Assembly: GCA_002914805.1 (NCBI GenBank)
Contig: JXTB01000537.1
Location: forward strand, 62,001-126,000
Length of the DNA stretch: 64,000 bases
From: Parasponia andersonii
Lineage: Eukaryota; Streptophyta; Magnoliopsida; Rosales; Cannabaceae
Direction: 5' to 3'
The notes under the pieces were generated by a model, which ran no database searches, was not told the origin of the DNA, and worked only from the letters and a program-made list of their open reading frames with translations. Position numbers and translations under genes: made by a program. Shown here piece by piece: positions 47,652 to 60,516 of this stretch (its first letter is position 1; each line of letters starts with the position of its first letter).

Positions 47652-47815
47652 CCATTATCATTATTTGAGATTTTGGTCTTAAGTTCAAGTCATATCGGAG
47701 ATATGTGTGAAAACTTATTATTCCTAAATGAAGTCGGTAGAAATTAGATAGTAGATATTTCCTTTTAATTTGTAATAAGTATAACTCATTAGTTAAACTA
47801 TACTTTTTAAAAATA
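47650..47815 (+). mobile_element. SINE-like repeat, copy 3 (5' truncated)
   Basis: Shares the box-B-like GGTCTTAAGTTCAAGTC and the 3' part (GAAATTAGATAGTAGATATTT, TTAATTTGTAATAAGTATAA, TTAGTTAAACTATAC) with copies 1 and 2. The box-A end is replaced by an AT microsatellite. Confidence 0.5.
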
Positions 47816-49902
47816 TATATATGTATATGTATATACATATTTACTTTTTTTTTTTCCTGTAATCATGTATATGCCTATTTGCGTATAGCTTCTTGATTAC
47901 TTACTTATTTTTCGGTAAGATTTGCATGATATAAGGCAAAACCCAGAACAATTCGGGCATTAATCATGATATTCAATTTCATTTTATAAGGATAATCATG
48001 ACATACCATGACATCCTATTGCACTTAGCACCATATCGATGATTGATCTCCTCTAAAATATTTCGGATATTTATACAGTGCCAGCTACCGCATCTAAAGT
48101 TCATATATGTATGTGTATATATAAATATTATTCCTTATGTTACTCTCCGTATTTTTCTCGTGTTGTACTTGATGACGTGCAAAGTGGACTTTGATCCTTA
48201 AATATTAGTACGAACATTCATCATTTGTGATCATAGTTCATAATTCGCAAAAGCTGATAATACCCTGGCCCGGGAGGAGGGAGATCATAGTGAGAACTGA
48301 TCATTGTGTGAAATATAATTTTTTTTTATTCAATTGTTANAAAAAAGAAAAGAAAAAAAAAAGTCCTTTCATGACTTCCACTTAATTATACACAATAAAC
48401 CACGTGTATATGGTTTTAATTTGCAGTAACCAATATAATGTTGATTTACAGTTTTAATTATATTTTAACAATTAGTACTTCGTTCAGTGATCAGGTTCAG
48501 ATACGTAAGATTTTTTCTGGCAATAAAATCTTATAAAACTGATCACGTCAGTATGAAACCTTATGTATATTTGGGATATAATCACTTTTTTTTTCCCCTC
48601 TCTCTACAAACATCAATTACATAATTAGTTACTTATCCACATTCATGAACAAGCTCCAGTCGAGCTAAAACGAATAATATTTGTAATTAATTAAGGAGAA
48701 ACAACATTATAATATAAACCCTTTGGTTTTTCAGAAAAATGCTTGACCTACTAATCAGAATTTCCTTTTTAATAAGAAAAAAGGACTACTTTAATTTGAA
48801 TTCACCCTAGAGATGTCGGCGTGTAGTACTATACGATGGACCCCAATTAATACGGCATTGTACGTAAAATTCCGATAGAGAAGTAAGGAATCGAATCTGG
48901 TGTGAACGGATTCTGATCATGATATGAACTCTGAAGGCGAACCCTTCTAATTCAATTATTAATTAATTGTTCAGATCTGTATAACGCGTTAATTTACTAA
49001 TAAATCCAAAGAAAATACTTTGATTTACTAATGTGTATATACTAATTACTTGGATCGTTAATTAATTAAACGGCATAAAGTTTGAGGAGGAAAAGTAGTA
49101 TGAACTATGAAGCGACTGAGGGTGAGAGAGGGTTTAAATTATACGTATATTATTGAGAAATCAAAGAAGGAAATGAACGACGTCGACTTGACCCTTCAGA
49201 AGAAATCAGAACTGATATTCGAAATATAATCAAACAGATCTGTCATCATACATGATGCTCTTTTGACGGCCTAGATTAATTCCCCTTGTTGCTGCTGACT
49301 AGTGGGACCCAGTTACCTCTTTGACCAATGACCATATATGGTCCAGTGTCTGTGTCCACCACATATAAATAAATATATATATATATATTGATTGATATAA
49401 TAAAGCTTAGAAAGTAGAAACCCCAGCCAGCCAGCCATCCATGGAAGCTATGAAATGGTGAAGTATCTTGAAAATTCCTCCAAATTGCAGAGCTTATAAT
49501 TGCAAATCTCCGCTTTGCTCTCGATGGTACTGGGCTGCACCTTCTTCCAAGGATTGATTATACGAAGAGTACTTACCATTATTCTCTGTAAAAATGGTGC
49601 TATAATTATCATGTGATTATTGATAAGAAGGACCTAGCTAGCTAAAATTGTTTGTGATATTTGTAAAAATTTATGTTGAGTTGTAGCAGGTGGTGGTCTT
49701 AATATTGCTGTTATGTTCCTCGCTATGGGAACATGGTAGGCCACGCACTAGCAAAGGCAATTGCCCCTTCCTCTGGAATATTTCGCTATACCGATCGACT
49801 GAAGGGACATTATAAGATTGCTTTACTTGTTGCTACAATTTTTTTTTCGTTTTAATCGCCGTAATTTGGGACAAGTGAATATTATTCAGTCCCTTAATTT
49901 GT

Positions 49903-50262
49903 TTTAGGGGTGTTTGCATTTCGGTTTGGCTAGTTTTAGCACTGATTTAGTGTTTGACGAGAATATGCATAAACCAAGTTACACCTATATTTATGATGTG
50001 ATATAGTAATATTGCGAATTTACGATTTGTCTTCCTAAGTTTGATAGGCTTTTATGTCAAGCCTTAAGTCCGAAAAAATAATTACATATTATAAAAATAT
50101 AATTTATGAAATTGATAGTTCTAAATCAAATGCTGAAAAAGTAATAAAAAATTATTTGAAAATATCATATAAAGTATATTGCGGTGCGATGCGAAACTTT
50201 TTGTCCAAACTGCATGCTGAATTGCATCGTGCGGTTTGAGGATTAATTGATAACCCACATGA
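49903..50262. mobile_element. possible MITE remnant
   Basis: The left part, TTTTAGGGGTGTTTGCATTTCGG, and a right part with GCGGTGCGATGCGAAAC and GCATGCTGAATTGCATCG, resemble plant hAT-type MITEs built from 'gcggttt' words. The right inverted end is not convincing. Confidence 0.3.
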
Positions 50263-50546
50263 ATTGGCGCCTGCAGTGCAGTGTTTTTGAACAATCCTAA
50301 TTTGTCATATATTAAAGTGCTCAAAATTTCCCCATATTTGGGGGTCTTTTGTATTATTGGCAGTGACGACAGTACATTAGTCCAATATTGGTATAAATTA
50401 GTGGGGAAAAAAGTGATTCCATACAAAACACATCAGTTAAAGTACCCAATTAAATAATCGAACTTAATTCTTTTAATTCACATATTCAGAACTCAATTCA
50501 ACTCAAAGCACATAGGACATATACATATATATACTGATCGACCTTG

Positions 50547-53500
50547 TTATGACACAGACGATTGGGAAAACCTACAAACTCTAGCCTCCTTATAAACAAG
50601 CCCTTGTTTGCAAAAATACCCTTTATCTGGTCTACAATGCCGATCTTCAGAACACACACATTGTCCCTCTAAAGCACACCCATCTCCTTTCTCGCCAGTG
50701 GTACCACTACTTTCCTTGCTCCCAAACAGTACCTCATCCGAACACTCACTCGAGAAAATGTTTACAGGGTCCAACTCTTTTTTCTTGGCAATAAACTTCC
50801 CAAAACTCGGGTACTTCTCTGCTACACCCGAAAACGCCAAGTTTCGGTTTTTAGCCCAATGGGGTTTGGCTCCATACTTAAAGAACGCCATTTGTTCAAC
50901 TTCCTCCCACACGTCTTGGTTCAGCCTCGGGGTCAACGGGTCGTCGGCACGGTAGTAGTTGAAGTCAACGACAACCGAGTCAACGGGTTGACCGAGGTGA
51001 GCGCGTGAGGCCTTAACGAAGCGTATGAGAAAGCCGTTGTAGAGATCGATCCCGCAGAGGTTTTCCGGGTTTAGGTCCCTAAGCTTCTTGACGTCGTTTA
51101 GGAAGTCCTTGAAGGTGGAAGCGGCGAAAATGGCTGTCGTTTCGTAGAAGAAGAGGCCGTTTATTCTTGGATCCCAAGCGCATGCGACGTCGTTTCTGGT
51201 GGAGTAGAGACAAGAGCCGGAGGTTTGTATTTTGGAGTGATGGCCTACAACCGGATATCCCGTGAAGATTTGGTTGTTGTTCTTTAATCCGTTGGCCACC
51301 AGTTTTTTGTACCCTACTACGGTGGCTGCCATCGCACATTTTCCCTTGGAGTTTCTCCAATTTTCAATTGCTTTCTCTGCATGAAAAATTATTTTATAAT
51401 ATATAAATATAAATGTTCATATATCTCACTATGTGTGTGTGTGTGTGTGTGTGTAGAATTATATATATACACAGAAATGGAGGGAATTAATAGGAGGTGA
51501 TATTGTTATTAACATTGGTAATTTTTTTCCCTAAAAAGAAAAAAGGGAAGAGAAACTGATGAATGTTTTTTTATCAATTATAGCTAGGTTTAAATGTTAC
51601 CTCATTAAAAACAATAGAGATTGTAATAGTAGTGAGTAAATTTATGTTAATTAATGATATTTTAAAATAGTAAAAGGGCGTTAAATTATTGATTTTGATT
51701 CAAAAATTTTAAGTTGTTTGTTAAATTGGTAGATATGATATGCAAATGTTTTTGGGGGAAAAAATTATGGCTAAAAGGACGTGTAGGTCATAGTTTTCCA
51801 TCCATTCAAAAAAAAAAAAAAAACACCCACACACACAATTTTTTCTTTTTTTTCGAAGCTAAATGACATGAATTACGAGTTTGTGAAATCATATAGCACT
51901 CAGTAACAAAATTTTCTGTTTCCATCTATGTTTACATTTCTGGACACTGAAATATACCAATAACATATTAGTTAATACGGACATGAATTTAAAAGGGAAA
52001 AAATGGCATATTTTTAAATGCACATGTGTGTCCCCAAAAACTCTACCAACAAATCTTTTCATTCCTATTTTAGCCCTTTCTCTTTTTTTTTTTCTCTCTT
52101 TTTCCAAACATTATAATCGACTAATGTAGATGCGCTTATCTTGGTAAAATAATTAAATATATGGATTAGCATATAAAATTAGTTAATATATAGAACTGAG
52201 TTGGAGGAATATGTAAATTGAAAACTAGCTAGCTACGTACCTGTTGATCTAATTGTCTTGGAGACCACGATAGAATTGGGCTGAAAGCCAAGGAAATCCA
52301 AAGTGCCCTGCCCGGAGGCGTTTAAAGGGACTCTATTGTCGTATCTGTAAACAGCAGTATATCTCGACGGATACCAAGTTATATCTCCAAATTCATATTT
52401 CTTTCCGTGGTCCATAAATGTGTCCTCAATGCCAGCATCGTCTGTGAAGTTATAGGTTATGCTTCTTTTAAAGCCTTTTTCTAATGAAAACTTTACCTGT
52501 ATTTCATCAGCATTCCCATTAGAAAACTCAACAAATTAATAAAAATTTAACTTGAATTTTGACTCATCAATATGTATAGATAGATAGATATTAAGCAAGG
52601 CATAGATTTTTTCTTTTTTATCCATACATAAGTATCAATATACCTAATAAAAATTTATTATACATATTTTTTATATTAAAATTAAAATTTTTTTATATTA
52701 AAATTAAAATAAAAAAGAGAAAAAAACATTAATAATGAATATCTTTTTATATATATATATATATATATGTATATTATAATAGCGATAGATCATCGTTAAA
52801 CGATGAAACGATGATCTAACAGGTAAATAAAAGTATATAGAAAAAATACCTACNNNNNNNNNNNNNNNNNNNNNNNNNNNNNNNNNNNNNNNNNNNNNNN
52901 NNNNNNNNNNNNNNNNNNNNNNNNNNNNNNNNNNNNNNNNNNNNNNNNNNNNNNNNNNNNNNNNNNNNNNNNNNNNNNNNNNNNNNNNNNNNNNNNNNNN
53001 NNNNNNNNNNNNNNNNNNNNNNNNNNNNNNNNNNNNNNNNNNNNNNNNNNNNNNNNNNNNNNNNNNNNNNNNNNNNNNNNTATAAATATGTATGATATGA
53101 TCATATTTGAAATCCAACTTGAATTATATTATGCGCGCGCAACACAAAATGTATAACTAAACTACGTACTAAAGTACTTACCTTAGAAATAACACCCAAC
53201 AAACCCAAAGAAATTTTGGCTGCGTCAAGAAGTGGATCTTTCTCCTCTATTCTGATGATCCTTGCGTACCCTTCCGACGCTTTCGCCGGAACCACAAGAC
53301 TAATCCCAATAACATGATCATGTACGGCCCCACCTCTTCCCCACCAAGAGCTCCCGTGGGCCCCAGTACTTATAACTCCTCCAACACTAACACCTTCCCA
53401 ATAGGGTGCAGCCACCAAGCTCAATCCGGCTCCCTCCACTTCATCAATCAGCCGCCGCAATCCGATACCGGACTCCGCCGTGACTGCCAGATTCACCGCG

Positions 53501-53865
53501 TCGATTTCGATACCCGAATCGTAGTATTGGGTACTAATGAGAAAAGATTTCTCTAAATTTGATCCCGGGCAGGCTAGCTTTGGTATGGTGTGTGAGAATT
53601 TGGACACCACTTTGACCTTGAGTTTGTTCCGGTTCGCATAGGCCACGGCCAACCGTAGCTCCTCTTCGGTTTTCGGGTACGTGACATTTAGGACATGGCA
53701 TTCCTTCCGGTCTCCCCAGGCGCCGTACGAGTTGGAGAGAGTGCAGCCGGTCTGGTTGCATTGAACCGGAGGCGGCGGGGTCATGGCGTGAGTGGTTGAG
53801 CCGGAACCGGTCCATGTAACCGGGTTTGTAATTATAGCAAGTATGAGCCACAGGAGGGTATGCAT
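50547..53865 (-). CDS. GulLO: L-gulonolactone oxidase-like FAD enzyme
   Basis: Members of this family oxidise L-gulono-1,4-lactone or related aldonolactones to ascorbate or its analogues, using FAD. Exons: 53865-53182, 52496-52241, 51376-50547; phases agree and give 589 residues, normal for plant GulLO. Residues 1-27 look like a secretory signal peptide. The FAD-binding domain (about 55-235) carries KFSHTIPKL near 90 and the FAD-contact motif VGGVISTGAHGSSWWG at 161-176. The aldonolactone-oxidase C-terminal domain contains GDITWYPSR, an acidic/aromatic DFNYYRADD and the hallmark HWAKN near 486-490. A cysteine-rich tail follows from residue 547 (CALEGQCVCSEDRHCRPD). The assembly gap lies wholly within intron 1. 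Which of several plant GulLO paralogues this is, and its exact substrate, cannot be told. Confidence 0.92.
52788..52816. repeat. short perfect hairpin in GulLO intron 1
   Basis: GATCATCGTT and AACGATGATC form a 10-base inverted repeat with a 9-base loop, itself related to the arms. It lies 38 bases before the assembly gap, so it may be the edge of a hidden element. Confidence 0.8.
52854..53080. other. assembly gap (227 N)
   Basis: A run of N in intron 1 of the gulonolactone oxidase gene. The left side is a hairpin-bearing AT-rich sequence and the right side is AT-rich. No coding bases are lost. Confidence 1.
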
Positions 53866-56262
53866 TGGATTTTGGTTGGTTTTTCTCCAAAGTATAAAGA
53901 ATGTTTTTGTGAGTATAAAGGGTAAAGAAAAAGGTTAGGCTTTGAGGGAAAGTGAAAGAAGCGTGAGAATTAAAATGCTTGAATTGTACGTTAAGAAATA
54001 TTATTTACAAATAAAAAAATAAAAAGAAAAGGTATGTATATTATTGCTCGAGTATATATTGCCACACCGTAATGTACTTGTCAATTTTTAACATGAGCAA
54101 TGTATATATTTTTCTTTCTTTTCTTGAGGATGAGGACCAATGCCGGCTTGCGTACATAGTGGGGCTTAAGCAAAATTATATATTTTCTCATCTACTTTTA
54201 TGATAACACCACAAAAAAAAAATATTCGCTAAAGTTAATTACTTGCTATGTATATATATATATATAGTTATTATATTGATCTAACGAACATATCTTTCTA
54301 AATAACAATTAATTAATTAAGCTTTCTAATCTAGTTAGCACTCCGACGCTACGTACGGATCATCACCCTTTAGACAAAGGCCAATTAAAGATGGGAGCCT
54401 CAAAACTGAAAAACCTTATAAACTGTTTGTTATCACTACTTTTAGTACCGTTGTTTTATTTATCTTTTAAGTGGAAAAAATTCAAAAAAAAAAATCTCTA
54501 ATGCAAAAATCTTGGGGAATATCTTCATTTCAGTACTTTTCTGTACGGTGAAAGAATACATGTACTAATTAAAAGTCATGTATGAGAGGATTAATTGAAG
54601 AGGAGAGCACCTGAAAACTAGCAAATATTCCACCCCTATTCTAACTCCCGTACGTGAAGTGCCAAATATTGGTTTCACTAGACATATAATTAAACATTTC
54701 ACACGTGGCAAATTTGTATGAAATTCTCTTCTTCTCTTTTCTTTTTTTTTTTTTTTTAAAAAAGTATGAAATCCTTTCCACGTACGTACATGTGTTCAAA
54801 AATTTCTTTTTGCTCTTAATTAAGTACTTATAATTATCGATTCCTATTAGCTATACGCCCGGCCAATTAATGATTCTTGATATCGAACAATACATGAATG
54901 AACAACAAGAATATATATGTATTTATAATTAGCCAAAAAAGAAATTGTCCAACCTTTAGTTGAGATTCGAATGGTGTGCAATGTGTAATAGTCTTCATAG
55001 GATACCTCCACGGTCCACACAACTGAAAATTGGTTTAAGAGCTTTTAGAGTAGTCAATAATGGATTTTTTTCTCGATTAGGAAAAAAGAAGAAGAAGAAG
55101 AAGACCGACTAGTTGTAAAAACGGATAATATAGGAGGTTTACGTGTACGCGACTCTCTAGCTAGTGACTAGCTTTTGCTTAGTAAAATTTCTATTTTCGT
55201 TTTAAAAGTTAAAAAACAGCAATATAGAGACTTTTCTTTTGGAGGTAAGACATAGAGATCATTTTCTTAATATTTTCACCCTTTAGTTTATTTCCAAAAA
55301 TAAAAAAGAAAGTAATGTTACAAAGTAAAATCCTATATCAAATTATGTTTCATTAAAAAAATTATATAAACTTAGACTTTTAGGACGTAAGTAACAAAAG
55401 GTTAGTACCTTTCAAAAAAAAAAAGGGAAAAAAGAAAAGAAAACAAAAGGTTAGTAAAGAATTAACTAAAGTGTCAAAATATCGCGATCGGCGTTATTAT
55501 GTTTCAAAGAACCATCAATTATTCCAAACTATCATAATTAAGGAAACAATAATAGTTAGCAGTCATGAGTCATGACCTCTTCTTTTGTTTTTTAGCACTA
55601 TTAGAAACACTTTTCATTGGTGTGATTATGCTTTATAATTATTTACATGCGTACGAAACTAAGAAATATTGTCTACTAATTTTATTGTTCAAAGGAAACA
55701 ATTGAATTATCAATAAAATTCATTAATATCTCATACATTTTTCTTTTCATGCCCTTCAAATATTAAAAGTGACTTATTCTTGTAGTCACAGAACACACGC
55801 AAACAACAGAATTAAGCGATTATATCGGCCTTCCTTTATATACAAATTAACCGTTCTAAAAATAACTGACAAATTGAAATTTGACTTGTAAGTCAAACAA
55901 ATTCGCTATTGTTGCTTTATGATCCACTGCACGCACGTCCTTGCTCATGCTATATATAGTTGTGTTATCAAGTTTCATAGTTGTGTAGACAGAATATTTC
56001 GGTGCGGGCATGACCGCAGCTGGAACACGGGCCTCTATTTGAATCAGAAAGGAGCCGAAGTTTGAAGTATAGTACCTATGTGCATGAAGACATATGCATA
56101 AACATATATATAGTCGATCTTGTAATTGTCACCACACTATGCATGACGGCGTGTGTTAATTAATTACATTATCATTAAGAGGTAAGTTAATTAGAATACA
56201 TGGTCTGGTAATGTTAACATGCTTGTCATGGCAAACACTAAACAGTGAACTCATCGGTTGCA

Positions 56263-56314
56263 TAACTTTACTCGTACGTTTATTAAGCTAACTTTACTCG
56301 TACGTTTATTAAGC
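56263..56314. repeat. perfect 26-base tandem duplication
   Basis: TAACTTTACTCGTACGTTTA followed by TTAAGC is repeated exactly at 56263-56288 and 56289-56314. Confidence 0.95.
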
Positions 56315-57022
56315 AGTAGCACTACTGGCATGGTTTTTGTTGGAGATTTTTAATTAATTTATAAGTGCTATTTGTATGATATCAAGACATATCATCGTGA
56401 AGAAAACGTTATATATTACTTTTTTGCATATAATATATATATATATATATAAATATACTTACTCCACAGTTAGTGGTATATATATTAGCAATTTGAGCAA
56501 TGCCGAAAGTGTACCATGGATTACTGCTAAACACAACTATAACATTATGACAAGAACTATAAACATGAGACTCGGTTGGTAATTAGAGCTTAGAATAAGG
56601 CCGAGGTAGTGCATTGATGTAACAACAGGCGCGTTCAGTTTGTTTTCTTTAGTTCTTTTTTTTTCCCTTCTTAAAAATATTATGTATGTAGCTTGAGAAT
56701 GTTGAAAACATGACTTGAATCGCTAAATATTGATCGAACTACTATTTATATTATGTTAGAATCGTTTATAGGATCCGTTTATCATAAATTGAGGTAATTA
56801 AAACAAAATTAAATATGGAAAAATACTCGTTAATCAACTCTAGGTATAGTACCCCACCGAACAAAGAGCATGCATGTGATCCAATTACAATTAATATAAC
56901 GTGGCTAAAAAGCTTGGAGCGATGTGGTCAGCTTCGGTAGTGGCAATGGCATTACCTACCAAAGATCTGACACCAACACGGACTTTGCAAACGCATGGTG
57001 CCATTCATTAGTCTACAGACTC

Positions 57023-57028
<6 letters not shown>

Positions 57029-57067
<39 letters not shown>
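57029..57067. repeat. (AT)n microsatellite
   Basis: AT run of about 19 units followed by A-rich sequence. Confidence 0.95.
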
Positions 57068-57072
<5 letters not shown>

Positions 57073-57611
57073 AAATTTAATTAAAAAAAAAAAAGGGGAA
57101 AAAGAAATAAACTCTGCTCCATATTTAGCCTCAGGCCCAGCTCACCTGAATTCTGACTAACCTGTCTATTTAACTATTGACCATGTTTGCATAGTTTCTC
57201 TCATTCGATCATGAACGAGATAAAAGAAGCATACGGTAACTGAACTACCATTACCTTACTATTACTTACTTCTATTTTGTTTTATTTTTTAATTTAAAAA
57301 GGAAAAGGGCATTTGAGATTCGAACCATAAAATTATTACATTATACGATGAAATTGCAATTCTATTCGATGCACTTGGTTGGATTCAATTGAGTACTACG
57401 TATACTGCAATCCTATTCAACCACAATTAAATTTTTATTTTAATGTAAAACCAACAAAAATTTCTACCCACGTTGTTACTTGTCAAGATAATTAATTTTC
57501 AGTTGAGCTTGCGGGTTTTCTGAAACGGGAATATATTTAGTACAAGTAATTACTACTTTCATTAAGATTAATTTTATTAATTTTATAAATAATTACTTGT
57601 ACTAAAAATAT

Positions 57612-58628
57612 TCATGCAACAGTTGAGGGGGAATTATTATCTTGAAGCGTCTTGAGGAGTTGGACGCCCTTCCTCCTCCCCCTCGCACTACAATCCCCTT
57701 GCAACGCCAACGCCACCGCACGCGCCACCTCTTCCGGTGGCGCCGTTGCAGCCTCCGCCTCTCCCTCCGACGTTTCCGACGCGCCTCCATAAATCACCGC
57801 CAGCACGCTGATTGCGTATTCCTTCTCTCGCGCCGACGTCCGACCCATCGTCGCCACCATCACCGGCACCGCCAGCGCGTGGGCCCTCACTGCCGCTACT
57901 CCTTCCGCCACCGTACACATCAGCTCCAGCGCCGCAAGAGACCTCTCCGCCGCCGCGCCCTCCAGCTCCGGCGCCGACTCGATCACCGTCGCCACGGCCC
58001 CAGCCTCCACCGCCACCCGCCGGTTGCCCTCGGCCAGGCACAGCGCCAGAAGAATTTTCGATGCCGGCTTTGCCCCCGGCTTGCTCTTCAAACTACCCAC
58101 CACCCCGCGCATCAGCTCGGGCGGGCATTCCGGTTCGGTAGGCGGGTTGGGGACGAGGGAGCGCTCCAGTTGGTGCAGAGCTGCGATCTGGTCCGACTCC
58201 GACCCGGCGCTTAGCTGGAGCTCCGCCACGTGGAAGAGTTCTTGGAGGTTCGTGGAGGAGATAGGGAGCGGCAACGGTGGAGGATCAGACGGGAGGGTGG
58301 CCTCCGGCGGCGGGGAGTCGGCTTCGGGTTCGGGCTCAGGGTGGAAGGAGCGAATGGGTGAGTTGGGGAGTGGGAATCGCCACTGGGTGAAGCTCTGCGA
58401 AGTTGAGGAGGAAGATGATTCGGATTCGGGTTGCGGGTTACGACGGGTCGACGGGTCGGATCGATGTGGCGGTATCGATGGTGGTGGAGGAGGAGGAAGA
58501 GGGCCGGAGGATGAGAGAGGGAGAGGAGGAGGATGAGGCGTGGTGGGGCTGATGACGGTTTGAGTGCAATGACGGAAAAACCCACAAGAGAAGAGTTGGG
58601 TTTTGAGCTTTGGTTGATGAGACTTCAT
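57612..58628 (-). CDS. ARM-repeat protein, PUB-like but without a U-box
   Basis: A single uninterrupted frame of 338 residues from ATG 58628. Residues about 20-120 are rich in proline and serine, with a PLPPPPPPS stretch, and look disordered. From about 130 to 330, helical armadillo-type repeats follow: ASKILLALCLAEGNRRVAVEAG, AAAERSLAALELMCTVAEG, AVRAHALAVPVMVATM and a tail GDCSARGRRKGVQLLKTL. These resemble the C-terminal ARM part of plant U-box E3 ligases of the PUB25/26 type, but no U-box (CPI/CDP cysteine-proline motifs) is present, so ligase activity is not expected. The ARM repeats suggest protein binding. Codons are very GC-rich compared with the flanks. A CT-rich leader (58645-58668, read on the minus strand) and a TATATAA-like motif (58710-58716) precede the start. 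Confidence 0.85.
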   Translation of the reverse strand: MKSHQPKLKTQLFSCGFFRHCTQTVISPTTPHPPPLPLSSSGPLPPPPPPSIPPHRSDPSTRRNPQPESESSSSSTSQSFTQWRFPLPNSPIRSFHPEPEPEADSPPPEATLPSDPPPLPLPISSTNLQELFHVAELQLSAGSESDQIAALHQLERSLVPNPPTEPECPPELMRGVVGSLKSKPGAKPASKILLALCLAEGNRRVAVEAGAVATVIESAPELEGAAAERSLAALELMCTVAEGVAAVRAHALAVPVMVATMGRTSAREKEYAISVLAVIYGGASETSEGEAEAATAPPEEVARAVALALQGDCSARGRRKGVQLLKTLQDNNSPSTVA

Positions 58629-58644
58629 GGTTGACACTTTTCTT

Positions 58645-58668
58645 AGAGAGAGAGAGAGAGAGAGAGAG
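58645..58668 (-). repeat. (GA)n run in the 5' leader of the ARM gene
   Basis: GA run of about 12 units 17 bases upstream of the ATG, CT on the coding strand. CT-rich leaders are common in plant genes. Confidence 0.9.
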
Positions 58669-58719
58669 GGAGTTGGGACTGTTGGAGGAGGAGGTGTTAA
58701 TGGCGGGGNTATATATCAA

Positions 58720-60146
58720 ATAATGAGTTAAGAATAAAAAATATATAAAAAAAGTGCCGCTAACATTCTTCTCTTAAAAAACATACAAAGCGTCGCTTTC
58801 TTGTGCTTCCATATCTCTGTGTTTTTGGACTAGACGGTCAATCACTACACCAAACTAACACCGTTAAACTTTCCCGCGCTTTATCGTTGTGTACTTTGAT
58901 CCCATTTCGAGCCAAATTTTGTAATATGGTTCTTTTCCTATAAAATTTTTAAGCTACTTTAATTCCAATTGGTGCACTGAGTGCACTACCATTGTAATTA
59001 AAATCTCACTTTTTTAGAATTGAGACAAGTTAAATTTCATTAAAGCAAACTCACTTATTCCATCAAATGTATTAATTGCAACTTTCGAGTGATCCCAAGG
59101 GTTTGGCCCCTCCTCACGTCGTATGTGCATATATATATAATAATCTAGTAAGTAATTTTTATTTTAATCTAAGTATTTTATTTTAGTCGTGAACATTGTT
59201 TAATAGTTACTAATGATTTGAGCAATTAAAAAAAATATTATTATTTAATATTACATCTATCTATTTGTACTATAAAAATAAATACGTGATGAATATTATC
59301 TGGACAAAACAATTCTAAATATACTTTTTAAAAGAAAAAAAATGGATTGGCAGTATATTTTTCAAAATATTGAGCAGACTCTTTCCAGTGCCCATACCAC
59401 TACTGGGCCTACACTGACAAGGTTCAGCGACGATAATTTGGAGGGCCAGAAGAGTAGACCGTTTGTCGACTGCTCGAAAAGTAAATGTGGCCAGCCTTGG
59501 GGAATACATAGATTTTATGTAACATAGCTTTTTAGCTTTCTTAGGCCGAGGAAGATGTGTTATTTGCAGTTTATATGGATTCCATTACCGAACAAACCCC
59601 ATATCAGATTTACATAATATTTTTCAGTACAAATCCAGTCTTAGTCCATGATCGGGATTTGGACAGGTTAGTATAGAGGTTCCAGTCAAAATTACAACAC
59701 AACTAGCCTCAATCTTCAACCCAACTCGACAAGAATGATTACCGGCCCTAATCTTAACTTGTGGATATTAGAAATGGATTTCGGATAATGTCAAAACTTT
59801 GCTCAATAATGTGTCACTACTACTCAAAACCAAAGATTTCCATTGCCGAAGATACAAAGTGCCGATCTTCCGGTAAACTACGACCTATTTTTGGAATTGG
59901 AAGACCTTATACATAATTTAAATTACCTTACACATAACTTAAATTTTAGTTTGCACTTCGAAATATACATCCTGGTAATCAAATCTAACCCTTATGAAGA
60001 GGTATGAAATTTTACAATAAAAATTGCCACCGCAGAGGGTATGCTAAAAATTAAAAAGGTTGGGCTTTCAGCTTCTAATTTAACTTAAAAATCAAATGCG
60101 GCCTAAATTCGGCAAAAAGAAGGGTTAGGACAAGGCAAGAGAGAGA
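58720..60146. other. intergenic between ARM gene promoter and EMC1
   Basis: AT-rich DNA. The ARM promoter lies at the left; the right end is EMC1 3'UTR and downstream sequence. No separate gene is supported. Confidence 0.5.
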
Positions 60147-60472
60147 TCACCTCCATTTGTCTCGTAAATCTTTCTTCTCAGACAAAACCCATGTTACGCA
60201 GATTGCTGCTACTAGTGCGACAATGGTGATAAGGAGCAAAGCATAATTGAAATCTTCAGTTAGTGAATCATAAGTCCTCGATGGTGCAATCCGTGTGTAA
60301 AAGAGGTCAACTCCATACACAAAGACAAGTGTTGTCGACTCCAACTTGGCAGGTACAGCAACCATGCCTCGGAGTCCTTCCACTCTAAGGGCATGCGTTA
60401 CATAAGACTGCAAAAAGCGGGGTTCAGTATCAACTATGTATATAAAACAGAAGTTCTAGAGAAAAACAAAAT

Positions 60473-60516
<44 letters not shown>

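Larger units (their letters stand above)
46641..49902. other. gene-poor intergenic region
   Basis: AT-rich DNA without a recognisable gene. The stretch 46740-47330 is somewhat more complex, but its frames are short. It also holds the AT run and SINE-like copy annotated separately. Confidence 0.45.
53891..57611. other. intergenic region between GulLO and the ARM gene
   Basis: AT-rich DNA with no supportable gene. The first few hundred bases are presumably the GulLO promoter; no TATA box is obvious. It also holds the 26-base duplication and AT run listed separately. Confidence 0.5.

Noticed and set aside
49430-49800. Possible short transcript with a TATAAATA-like box near 49365
   Set aside because: There is no conserved microRNA, tRNA or protein signature. 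A fold prediction and small-RNA data would be needed to support it.
57642-58536. Long plus-strand open frames opposite the ARM gene
   Set aside because: They are produced by the GC-rich composition of the minus-strand gene. They are arginine/proline-rich, without start context or family similarity.
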